NCBI GenBank assembly: GCA_030272155.1
Contig: CP126193.1
Location: forward strand, 5,518,001 to 5,582,000
DNA from: Tetradesmus obliquus
Taxonomy: Eukaryota; Chlorophyta; Chlorophyceae; Sphaeropleales; Scenedesmaceae
Length of the DNA stretch: 64,000 bases
Direction: 5' to 3'
The translations under genes were made by a program, and so were the position numbers. Below the pieces are notes generated by a model that was not told the origin of the DNA, searched no databases, and was given only the letters and a program-made list of their open reading frames with translations. Positions 10,946 through 22,300 of the stretch are shown here, one piece after another. Each line of letters opens with the position of its first letter. The first letter of the stretch is position 1.

Positions 10946-13900
10946 TCAGAAAAAGGCCGGGCCGCCCTGCTGCTCTGCTGTCTCGAGCTCCATCCCAAAT
11001 CGCGCACACTCCTCCTGCAGAGCCAGCCCCAGCATCTCAGCAGCAAACGCGTCATCGGGCCTCAACGCCAGCGCCTTATGATAGTGCTCAACTGCCGCTC
11101 CACTGCTGCCCATCAGCTGGTGCGTATAAGCTAGCCCAGCATGGCAGCCTGCATCATGCAGGCTGAGGGATAGCGCCTGCTCGTAGAGCTGTATGGCCCG
11201 GCTGTAGCGCTGCTGCTTGCGCATGACGTGTCCTAGGTTTACGAGTGTGGCCTGCCAGGCGCGTGTTACTTTGCCGCCGGGCAGCAGCTCCAGCGCGCGG
11301 GTCAGCCAGCCCGCGGCCGCCTCGTACTGGCGGTTCCTGCAAGCAGCGCATGTGATTGTGATTTATGGAACCGCCAGTGCGCAGCAAGCATTGAGGAAGA
11401 GCGCAGCAGGTAAGAAGCTGGCTTGGTCCAGGAATCAAGGGTTGCAATCGCGCCACTGCTCTGCTGCAACACTGTACGGAAAGCGAGCAGCGACGACGCA
11501 GCATAAGGCAACACACGCAGTGCACAGCTGCTGGCACGCCTCCCTAAGAGTCCACGCAGCTCGAAACCCCCATCAAGCGCCCTCAGTATCAGCCGGCAAC
11601 CGTTGACTAGACCTCATCGGCCCTCCAACGCTCTTCCTGCTCTCTCGGCCCACCGGTACGCCAGCACGCCCAGCTCATGCGCCACCATCCTAGACTACAC
11701 ATGATACACGCTACAGCTGACTTGAACCAAGCACACCTTGGCAAATGTCCGGTGCAGCACCTGCTGTGTCCCTTCTCGGCAGTGTACCCTATTCCCGCAT
11801 GACACCTGTCGCCATCCCTGCTCACCTGTAAGCCAGCACGCCCAGCTCATGCGCCATCACCATCCCAGGCTACACATGATCCATGCTACAGCTGGCTTGA
11901 ACCAAGCAAACCTTGGCGGAACCTGTCGCCACCCCAGCTCACCTGTAGGCCAGCACACCCAGCTCGTGCGCCACGGCAGGGTCGTGCGGGCACATCGCAT
12001 GTGCTTGCAGGAAGCAGCGCTCGCACAGGTCCAGGTTGTTCATGCGCTGGTACGCGCAGCCCATGCCCAGCAGCGGCGTGTGCAGCCCGGGGAACAGCCG
12101 CGCAGCGGTGCGGTACGCAGCCAGCGCCTGGTCGCTCTCGTCCTGCAAGCAAAGGCAACAGGTGGCAGCTTGTTGAGGCGTCATGTCGCATGTTCGGGCG
12201 GGGTGGGTGCAGCGTTTAGAGCATCAGTGCACGTGGAATCATGTGCTGCTGCGCAGCCAGTGCCTGGTCGCTCTGGTCCTGCAAGCATAGAACGAGGCAA
12301 TTGGCGTTGTTGGTGCAGTGTTTAGGACATCACTGCACTGAATCATGCGATGGTGCGCCGTCAGCGCCTGGTCGCTATCGTTCTGCAAGCAAAGGTGGCA
12401 GTTTGTTGAGGCGGCATTTGCAGCATGTGCGGGCGGGGTTGGTGAATGTCAACAGCGGACAAGCCTTCTATGAAATCTGCTTGCGAAACGAAGATTGGCT
12501 GCAGCAGCAGCTGCCACCCACATCACTTTTGCAGTCACAGGGGCCACCATGTATACCATTCGATATTCGGACAGCAACGTGTGTGAGGCAGTGCAATATG
12601 ATCAGCAGCTGCAGCAAGCACACACCTGCTCTGCGAAGGCATGCCCGAACCCGATCCACGCGTGTGCGTTGTGCTTGTCCAGCTGCGTGGCCTTTGCAAA
12701 GAAGCGGCGCGCCTGCTCAAACTGCCTGCTGGCCATGTAGTAGCAGCCCACGCCAAACCAGGCCTGCGCTGAGCTGGGGTACTCCTCCACGAGCTTGTGC
12801 GCCCTGCAGGGCATGCAGATAAACCTTTTTTTTGCAGTACACATGGTGGCAGCAGCTGTTGTGAGTTGTCACTTTGGGCTGCGTGTCAGACTTACGTGCA
12901 CGTATCATATGTTGGCACATGCTTCTGGTTACAGCGTTGTGCGGGTGGGCAGGTGCAAGCTGCCACTTGTTGGCCGCCCTCTGTGTTTTGCGCAAGCAAT
13001 GTCCTTGCCCTGCTTGCATAATGTGTTTGCATCACGCCCATGCAGCACGTTTCACCACTACCACTACCGCTACCACTGCTCGATGACCCCCATCCACCCA
13101 CCTCAGGAACAGCTCGTTCTTCTTGCCCAGCTGCAGCGCAGCAGCCAGGTGTGTTGACAGCGCCTGTGTAGCATATGGATCCTGGCTGAGGATGCTGCTG
13201 GTGAGCTGGTAAGCATCTTCATAGCGCCCCAAATGGAACAGCCAGTCAGCGCGGCACGCAAGCACATCTGGATTGCTGCCCAGGCCATAGCCGCCGCTGG
13301 GAGTGCCGGGCACACCCGGCAACGCTGCTGCTGCTGCGTCCTGGGGCGGCGATGGAGTGGAGTCCATGCCTGCTTGCTGCTGCTGCTGCTGCTGTGGTGT
13401 GGTGTCATTGAGGGCTGCGTCTGCTGGCATGCTGGTGGGGTCTGTGGCCATGTCATCGCCGCTGCTGCCGGGCTGCTGCTGCAGCTCCTGCAGCTGCGCC
13501 TCCATGTGTTCATGCTGCAGGTACTGCAGCCAGCCAAGCGGGCAGCAGCAGCAGCAGCAGCAGCAACCATGATAACACGGCTTCAAGAGCAGTGCGAACA
13601 GCGCCAAGATGCTGCACATGCACAGCAAACAGGGCTGTTGGCTCAAACCATCGGCAGATGTGCTGTACATTCCACCACGGCCACTACTGCCAGTACTGCT
13701 GCTGCTTCTGCTGCGGTCCAGACGATGCTGCTGCTGCTGCCCTCACCTTCTTGCACTGCACCCTGTACAGCAGCGCCAGCCACCTGTCCTACAGCCTACA
13801 GGCAGGCTTCCCAGCAGAGGTGCTGTATACGCCACTGCAGCCGCTGCTGCAGCCCAGGCGCTGCTGCTGCTGCTGCTGCCCTCACCTTCTTGCACTGCGC

Positions 13901-15894
13901 CCTATACAGCAGCGCCAGCCACCTGTCCTGCGGCCTGAAGGGCAGGCTGCCCAGCAGCGCCAGCTCCTCGCTGTTGCTCAGCATGTGGTTGTCAACCAGC
14001 GCAGCAAACGCCTCCTGGCAGAAGGGGTCCGCGCTGCAGGCAGCAGCAGCAGCAGCAGCACAGACAGCAGCACGGGAAGCAGTGGAGTGCCGAAATGACG
14101 CCGGGTACGCATCAAGAAGTCATTGACCGCAGCTTATGACAGGGAGCTTGCAAAGCACCAATCACCCATTGTGTGCGCATTTCACAGCTCTCCCTGCAGT
14201 ATAATGCTTGTCCCAGCAAGCTGCCCTCACATCATGCCACCAGCTGTTGCACAATTCTCAACGCAACACTACTACAACCGGCTTGGTGACACGTGCTCAT
14301 ACATACGGAGGAGGAAAGTAGCACGTGCTCATCAGCTCTGTGTGGCATGCAGTGTTGCATCACTCACTGCAGCGCTGACGTGTAGCAGACGATCGCGCGC
14401 TGCCTGTTGTCCAGTGCCTCGAACGCTTTCCCGCGCAGCAGGCAGATGGCCGCATACGTGCTCACGTCAAGGCCTGGCTGCCGCTGCTGCTGCTGCTTGT
14501 GGTTGTGGTTGTTGCAGGGTGGGTAGCAAGAGCAGTGTAAGGAGAGTTAGTGGGTGATGCATAAGCAAACGCAGTTGGCTCCTTTGTCAGAGTTAGCGCT
14601 ACGCGCCATGGCAGACACCCACTTGAAAGACACAGGTTTTGACGTTCCAAGTGCTGCAGCACGAGGAGCATGCTTGCTGCTCTACAGCTGCATATAAAAA
14701 CAGGCTGACCATCAGCTGCAGATTCTGTCACTGCCAGCTGCAAACCACACTGCTGTCCTACAAGCCCACTGCCGCCCCGCGACTCACCGCGTCCTGCAGC
14801 TCGTCGTCGTCCAGCTCGCATACCACCTATTGAGCCAGAAGGGCCATCGCACACCAACACACACAGCATGCACCAGGCGCAACCTCTCTGACACCACACT
14901 CACCGCGTCCTGCAGCTCGTCGTTGTCCAGCTCGCCGTCCCCCAGCAGTGCCAGCACCTCGTCCCAGTCATCAACGGCAGCCAGGCACTTGGCCGCAAGG
15001 TACCTGCAGGCAGGAATAACAGCGCACCGCGCGTAAGTGAGCGTGAGTGCACATGTAGACATACAGATCACATAAGTCGACAACATACAGGGAGGGAGCA
15101 ACAGCGCCAAGCGTCTCAGGGCGTGCACGTGTGTCAGTGGTTGACCAACGTTGTGTGTAGCATGGGCTGGTGGCGCAACTGTACAACATGTTTGCAGGAA
15201 ACACGAATATGCTGGCGCAGCACAACAACTGCATGGCAGTTCAGATGGTCAGCTGTGAGGTTGTGCGCAATGGGCAGCTGAGTAGCTGTGCCTGTAAGGG
15301 ATGCCAGCTGTGGGTATAAGGGACGACAACCGCACCTGAAGCGCACATCCTCCATGAGGCCGTGGTGCTTGAGCAGCATGACCGCGCGGCGGTGCTGCCC
15401 GCTGACAAAGTACGTCTGCAGGGCCGCTTGCAGGACAGCAGGAGTGAGTGCCAGCGGGTGCGCAGGTGCATGGTATGCATGGACAGGACAGCGGGGTCAG
15501 TTCTGCAGCACATGACATTGTTGTATTGTAAAGTTCACAATATTGCAGTGGCAGTTGTTGCTTGTGTGCAAAGGCAGACCAGGGTGAGACCTGCAGGGAG
15601 CTGCTGCTGCAGACAGCTGCTGGCTGCAGTGTGCTAGGCTACGCCACAGCATGGCAGCTGCAACAAAGCGACTGCCGATGTTGTACAGAGCGGTTTGCTG
15701 CTTTGCTTCTGCTTCCAGTGCTGTTCTGCTGCTGCAGCGGTGCTGTGTGTCACCTGAGCCACTAGGTAGACGTCTCCAGGTGCATACTGAGTAAGGGTCA
15801 CCAGCTTGTCCGCATAGAACACAGCAGTGGAGTACAGGTGCTTTGCAATACAGTCCTGTACCAGCGATCGCAGCTGGTCTGGATCCATGTGCAT
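10946..15894 (-). CDS. CDC16: Anaphase-promoting complex subunit 6 (CDC16)
   Basis: Nine exons close exactly to 589 residues: 15754-15894, 15336-15415, 14904-15003, 14368-14477, 13886-14033, 13102-13523, 12626-12803, 11943-12142 and 10946-11336. CDC16/APC6 is a TPR scaffold of the anaphase-promoting ubiquitin ligase, controlling mitotic exit. Family signatures run in order: VQDCIAKHLYSTAVFYADK at the N-terminus, YLAAKCLAAVDDWDEVLALL, MLSNSEELALLGSLPF, then NPDVLACRADWL, SAQAWFGVGCYYM, HAWIGFGHAF, ALAAYRTAARLFPG and LGVLAYR in consecutive TPRs. Plant APC6 is about 540 residues; the excess is a Gln/Pro-rich insert encoded near 13350-13520. The start is the ATG at 15894 (a second ATG lies two codons in). 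It shares a 444-bp divergent promoter with eIF3a. Four of its exons have echo copies in flanking introns or 3'. Confidence 0.92.
11650..11860 (-). repeat. Two donor-side copies of CDC16 exon 8
   Basis: The end of exon 8 (encoding AHELGVLAYR with its donor at 11943/11942) recurs at about 11821-11857 and 11650-11690, each followed on the minus strand by GT. The shared flank (GGCTACACATGAT... CTGGCTTGAACCAAGCA) shows that intron sequence was duplicated with the exon edge. The nearer copy is better preserved. Confidence 0.85.
12241..12420 (-). repeat. Two acceptor-side copies of CDC16 exon 8
   Basis: The start of exon 8 (acceptor at 12143, encoding DESDQALAAYR) recurs upstream in the preceding intron at about 12250-12290 and 12345-12400. 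Both keep the CTTGCAG-type acceptor and most of SDQALAA, together with co-duplicated intron sequence. Exon 8 therefore has copies of its front edge before it and of its back edge after it. Confidence 0.85.
13729..13805 (-). repeat. Donor-side copy of CDC16 exon 5
   Basis: About 75 bases covering the end of exon 5 (encoding DRWLALLYRAQCKK with its GTGAGG donor at 13886/13885) are repeated once in the downstream intron with few differences. The CTG run inside the intron is included in the duplicated unit. Confidence 0.88.
14781..14820 (-). repeat. Donor-side copy of CDC16 exon 3
   Basis: The end of exon 3 (encoding ELDNDELQDA with its GTGAGT donor at 14904/14903) is repeated once, 120 bp into the downstream intron. 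The copy encodes ELDDDELQDA and keeps GTGAGT. Confidence 0.9.
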
Positions 15895-16338
15895 GCCCCT
15901 CTGTGTATTGGCCTAGGATGCTATTCGTTGCAGTGTAGACAACTGCAGATGGTGGAATTCCAGCGCTTCCTGTACTTCGCAGAGTCCAGTGCAAGCATTA
16001 GTGCACAGTGACAGCTGCAGCGGAATGTCTTGTGTCACGCTCAAGCCCAAAATCATAAGATCGTAGTATCTGATTGCTTTTTAAAGAACCACTCACGACA
16101 AAGCGCCTCGTATTTCAAATGCTCCTAGACCCCACCAGACAAGTTGTTCTTTTTACCCGCCACGGCTAGTCCCTGAAGCAGCAACGATCCGTTCGCCTTG
16201 CACCGTGGTATCGACGTTCAGCGTACACTGCTGGCACAGCAGACACCACAGCAGGCTGAAGCCGCCGACTGCCTTGTCTGTATCCTCGTCTGTCTGTGAT
16301 CGTCTCCATTGAAACTTTATTAAAATAGTGGTACCGTC
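15895..16338. promoter_or_regulatory. Divergent promoter region of CDC16 and eIF3a
   Basis: The 444 bases between the two ATGs face genes on both sides, so they must hold both core promoters. An AT-rich stretch (CTTTATTAAAATAG) lies 5-25 bases before the eIF3a ATG, which is too close for a TATA box unless the leader is very short. No other motif is clear. Confidence 0.5.
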
Positions 16339-19300
16339 ATGAGCCGCTTCCAGCATCGGGGCGGCTTTGCCCGCCCTGAGAACGCGCTCAAGCGTGCTGA
16401 TGAGCTGCAGCTGGTAGGCCAGAAGCTCAGCGCGCTGCAGCAGCTGCACGACGTTGTGACCAGCAAGAAGCACAGGACATGGAGCAAGACTTACGAGGAG
16501 ATCATGTTCAAGCTCATTGACCTGTGCGTGGAGATGAAGAAGAGGAACCACGCCAAGGAGGCCTTGATGCAGTACAGGAACATGTGCCAGCAAGTGAACA
16601 TCAACTCGCTGGAGGAGGTGATCAAGTACTACCTCAACAAGGCCACGGAGAAGGCAGAGGAGGCACGCCAGCAGGCAGAGGTGCGCGCGGGGCAGCCTGC
16701 TGCCGGCAGTGGCGGCAGCAGCAGCAGTAGCAAGACAAGAAACAGGAACATTGTGCTGCAGCTTGGCAAACATCCACTTGCTCAGTCGCACAAGCACTCC
16801 CAGCATGTCTTGAAAGCAGTCGCTGCACAGCATCATGCGTGCTGTCCAGTTGAAAGCAGCGTGCAGTTGATTTGTACCTTGTCACTGCGGTTGGCGTGCG
16901 ACAGTCAGCACACGGTCATACAGCAGGAAAGCAAGCAGGAGACGACTGTGCAAGCACTGGCAACCCTTGAGCAGTGGCTGCAGCCGTTTGCCTCGTCACA
17001 CATCCATGGTCAGCACAGCAGTTTGCAGTGGCAGTGGTCAGCAATGCGCCTGCATCTGAATGCCGCCACAAGATGCACTCGCATGCAAGCGGCTGCTTTG
17101 ACTCAGGTATGTCCCTGCTAGGCTGCAGTTGCGCCAAGCCCAGCGCATGCACCAGCTGATGCAGCATGGCCTCAGCTGATCATGCGCGTGTCTTTGTGTT
17201 GTGTTTGTGCCTGCAGTCCAAGGCGCTGGATGCAGTGGAGGACCTGGATGAGGAACACCGTCTTTGATTCTGCACTCACCGCTCACCTTGTTCATTGTGT
17301 TGTCCGTTGTTGATGTTGCTTCGCCTGCTGCAGTCCAAGGCGCTGGATGCAGTGGAGGACCTGGAGGAGGACGCCAAGCCCGAGGACCTCATGCTGAGCT
17401 ACGTCAGCGGCGACAAGTCCAAGGTGCGGCGGCAGCAGCAGCAGCAGCCACCCCAGCAGCGGCAGCGGCAGCAGCGGCATTGGGGCGGCAGCCGCAGCAG
17501 GCACACACCGGCAGTGCGCTCAGCAGCAATGAGGCGGCAATGCGGCGGCAGTAGCAGCCACAGCCGGCACACAGTGGCAGTGCGCACAGCAGCAATGGAT
17601 GCAGCATCGGCAGAAAGCAGGGAGTTGGGTGCGGTGGCAGCAGCTGCAGCTGCAGTGTTTGCACTACTGCGGTACAGGTCACTCGTGCAGCGGCTCTGGG
17701 TGTGTCCGCAGCAGACCGCGGTTCTGATGTGACTCGCAGCTTTTGCAGTTGGTGCATGTGCACTGCAGCACTGCGCAGGGAAGCTGATTGTGCAATGTAT
17801 GCTGTGGTTGGATGGTACAGGCATGCCGGCTGAGCTGTGGTTGTTCAATCACCTGCAGCAGGCAAGCCTGTGGCATCGAACCTGGCATCGCAGCTGCAGT
17901 TGCATAGAGTCAGGCACAACCGATTGCAGCAGGCACTGCGCTGCGCAATGCCATGCTAAAAGCCTTGCACAGCAGCAGCTATTGGTATGATCTAGCAGGG
18001 TTCACAGCAGGTTCCACCAGCTCCCCTCCTCTCGTGTCCCGGCATGTGCGCAACACTACTTGCAACACAATCAACATTACCTGCATGGCTGCCATTCCAT
18101 CACGCACCCGTTATCACCCGCAGGACCGCACCGACCGCGAGCTGGTCACACGCTGGCTTCTGCATACCAAACAGACATGTCTGCTTGCTTTCTAGACACT
18201 GCTGCTCACAGAAGCCACCGACCGCGAGCTGGTCACGCCCTGTTTCCTGCATACCAAACCAACCATTCCTGCTTGCTTTCTTGCCACTGCTGCTCGCAGG
18301 ACCGCACCGACCGCGAGCTGGTCACGCCCTGGTTCCGCTTCCTGTGGGAGAGCTACCGCAGCGTGCTGGAGATCCTGCGCACCAACCCCAAGCTGGAGGC
18401 GCTGTACGCGATGACGGCGGTGCGGGCCTTCGGCTTCTGCCTCACCTACAAGCGCAATGCGGAGTTCAGGCGCCTGTGCGACATCCTGCGCCAGCACCTG
18501 GCCAACATGAACAAGTGAGCTTTGTTGAACAAGTGTCGCTGGTTTAGGTGTTTTGAGGTTGGAGGCGCGCTGACAAGCGGGCGTGCTGTTGGGTGTTGGG
18601 TTGAGGGGCAGGCACGTAGCCGGCGGTTTTATGTACTGCGAGCAGCGCGAGTTCACGCAGCCCTGGTCGCTCAAGTTGTTTCTTGCCTGCATGCTGACCT
18701 GCTGCTGCTGCTGCTGCTGCTGCCGCTCCGCAGGTACCGCGAGCAGCGCGACATCACGCAGCCCGAGTCGCTCAATCTGTTCCTTGCATGCATGCTAACC
18801 TACTGCTGCCTCCCTGCTGCTGCTGCTGCCTCTGCCAATATGTGTTCCAGGTACCGCGAGCAGCGCGACATCACGCAGCCGGAGAGCCTCAACCTGTTCC
18901 TGGAGACGCGCTTTGAGCAGCTGAAAACGGCGTGCGAGCTGGGCATGTGGGCGGAGGCCTTCCGCAGCGTGGAGGACATCCAGGCGCTCATCGCGCTGGG
19001 CAAGCGCCAGCCCAAGCAGCAGATGATGGCCACCTACTACAGGTGTGTGCGGCGGGTGGACAAAAAGCAATGCTTCCTATCGGCGGACGCTGTGCTGATT
19101 GATGGATGGATTGTCTTGGCAGCGCTAGCCGAAGCAGCTGTGAAGTGCTGGCATGTGGGCGAGCACTTGAATTCAACAGCAGAAGGATTGCTGCAACGTT
19201 GCGGTTCCAGCACCCACCGGCAGCTGTGGTCCTTGAACACCGATGCAGGTGCTGCACCATGCTTATCCCTTTCCGCCCAGCACATCCCATAACCCTTTGC

Positions 19301-22300
19301 TCATGTTGACTGCTTTCCTCCGCCTGCCTGCCACTTTCTGCGCACCACCTCCCTCGCTATCCATACCTCCCCGCAGCCGCCTCACGCAGATCTTTGCGGT
19401 CAGCCAGTCCTACCTGTACCACGCCTACGCCTGGCTGAAGCTCTTCAACTTCTCCCGCTCCTTCAACAAGAACCTGACCTCCAGCGACACGCAGGTACGT
19501 CCATCGCTTGACGACGTGCCGTTGCATTGCTGTGCCTGCATGAACAGCCCACTTGGGAGCATCAGGAAACATCAGCAGGTTTCTCCTGGGCCAGCATAGC
19601 TTGACACTACGTAACAATGCCCTCGCCTTGGTTCTTGAAATAAAGGATCCATTCGAATTTGCCTTATTGTCATTTTTGTCATTGTTGTAACGCAGATGAT
19701 GGCAACCAGCGTGGTGCTGGCCACGCTGAGCATCCTGCCGTACGAGCGGCAGCTGTTTGGGCGCGTGGACGAGCCCAGCCACGAGCAGGAGAAGGAGCGC
19801 ACCATCCGCATGGCCAACATCCTGGGCTTCTCCGTGGTGGGTGCGGCTGCAGCAGAGTGTATAGTGAATGCACAAAGTATTGCCATTACTTTGTGAGCTC
19901 AGCAGCAGTGGATGTGTGTGGCGTGGGCTTCAGCGTGGTGGGTGGTGCTGCAGCAGAGTGTTATGGTGAATGCACAACACATGTTGTACAGTGCTTTGTG
20001 AGCTCAGCAGCAATGGATGTGGGTGGCCAACACCCTGGGCTTCAGCGTGGTGATTTGGGGTTGCGACTGCCGCTTGACAGATGAGGGGAGCATGACTATG
20101 CGATAAGCAGCACATCCGCATGGCCAGCACTGTGGGCCTCAGCGCAGCGATTGTTTTCACTGATGGTTGGATCTTATACTAACTGACCACTCTTTCCTGC
20201 CCACCTTTTGTTGCTGTGCTGCCGCTTGCAGGACAAGCGCGTGGACTTCCGCTCCATCCTGACGCGCAGCGCGCTGGTGAGCAGCATCAACAGCATGAAC
20301 CTGCTGGCGCTGGTGCCGCCTGAGGTGCGGTCCGCCTACGAGCTGCTGACCAGCGAGTTCAACCCGCTGGAGCTGTGCAAGAAGCTGGACCCGCTGCTGG
20401 CGAGCCTGGAGGTGGGTGTCATGTAACCGTATGTAACAGTATGCCTAGCAGCTGCGCATGGCTGTGCTTGTTGCTTAGCGCCTGCGCATGGTTGCTTGTT
20501 GTGCAAGAAGCTGGACCCGCTGCTGGCGAGCCTGGAGGTGGGTGTGCTGGTGAACTCTTTCTTGAAGCAGCCCAGTTGCTGGTGCATGGCTGCTTGCTGT
20601 GTAGCTGCCAGGCCTTGAGGTGTGTTTCTGTGGCAGCGTGCTTGTTGGAACAGTCGGCTTCTTGGCCCGGGCTAGCTGTTTGCGTGCAATCAGCAAGGAC
20701 CTGGCCATGTTGCAGTACCCTCCATTCAACCCCAATTCAAAAGCCCAGAAGCCAACCCATTGCCCTGTATGTCGATCCCCCTCCCGCAGGCCATCTCCAG
20801 CCCCATGAGCGCCGCCTCCCCCGTGAAGGACCTGGCCATGGCGCAGTACGTGGCCAGCCTCAAGCGCGCCGCCGTGCTGCGCGCGCTGAAGCAGCTGAGC
20901 GAGGTGTACAGCACCATGAACATCGCCGAGCTGGCCAAGCTGGTGCCCTTCATGCCCTTTGGGGACGTGGAGGCGGTGGTGGTGGATGCAGTCAAGTACG
21001 ACTACCTGCAGGTGAGAGGGCATGCAAGTGTATCTAAACCAGGGGATGCAACAGTAATGTGGTACACAAGTGTGCGTGCGCGCACCCTGTTGCCGTGCAT
21101 CGCCTCGTGCCCACCCTGCGTGCGTTTCACATGGCTGCGGATGCCGTGCACCACCGCAACGGCATGTTGCGCTTCGATAGCCAGCAGCTGTGTGCTCATC
21201 ACATCGACTCACTGCCTTGCTTCGTGCCTGTCCACCCTGCCTCCCCTGTCTCTACTGCCGCAGATGCGCGTGGACCACCGCAACGGCACGCTGCACTTTG
21301 GCAGCCAGCAGCTTGAGAGCGACAAGGTGCGCAGCCACCTCTCGCTGCTGGCCAAGCGCCTGGCCAAGGCTGCAGCCATGACTGACCCGGCCCCGGCACC
21401 CGCCGCGGAGCAGCAGCGCGCGGCCATGCTGGCGCTGTGCCGCGAGAACATCTCCAAGGAGCACAGCAGGCTGCTGGCGCGCAAGCAGGTGCGCCTGTTT
21501 GGGTGCTAGCACTGTTTTGGGGTGCTAGCGAACAGCTAGCAGCAGAAGGACGACATGTTTGCCGTTCGTCATGCTTGCGCAGCAGCATGCCTGCTGCTGC
21601 GTATGCACCATCCTGCTGAATTTAAACATCTTAAACATAATATAAAGTACTATCATAATCTCAACATTAAACTGTATGTGTTGCAGGTCATTGAGAAGCG
21701 CAAGGAGCAGGCCGAGGCCGCCATGATGGAGGCGGAGCGCGAGGAGGAGCGCAAGCGCGTGGCGGCGGCGCGTGAGCAGGAGATGCTGGAGGAGCGGCGG
21801 CGCCGCGAGGAGGCTGCGCGGCGTGAGAAGGAGCGGCTGGAGCGCGAGCTGGAGGAGCAGGAGATGGAGGAGGCGCGGCAGCTGCTGGAGCAGACGCGGC
21901 GCAAGGGCAAGGCCGGCGCGCTGGTGAGCCGGCTTCTTTTGTGGTGTTTGTAAAAAATAGGGTGCCTCTGCGTAGTGCCAAGGTGTTGAGATGCTGCTGC
22001 CAGCTGCTGCCCACCCTTACAGTATCTGCTTGAGCTGCTTGTATAGTGCGTGTGTATGTTGGCATGCTGGCATGTTCCATACTGACCGTACCTGTGTTGG
22101 TGCTGCTGCTGCCTCTGCTGCGTGCTGCTGCTGCTGCCTGCCCACCCGCAGGTGAAGGACGGCGACAAACTGGACCGCAAGGCGCTCATGCAGGAGGCAC
22201 TCAGCGAGCGGCTCAAGGAGGCACAGGTGCGGCGATGCGCTGGATGGTGCTGGGCAGCTGAGGAGCAGCAGGTTATGAACACTTAGTGTTTGGAGCTGTA

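Noticed and set aside
14060-14130. An extra CDC16 exon between exons 4 and 5
   Set aside because: The junction of 14368 to 14033 already gives the family sequence SALHADPFCQEAFAALV in frame.
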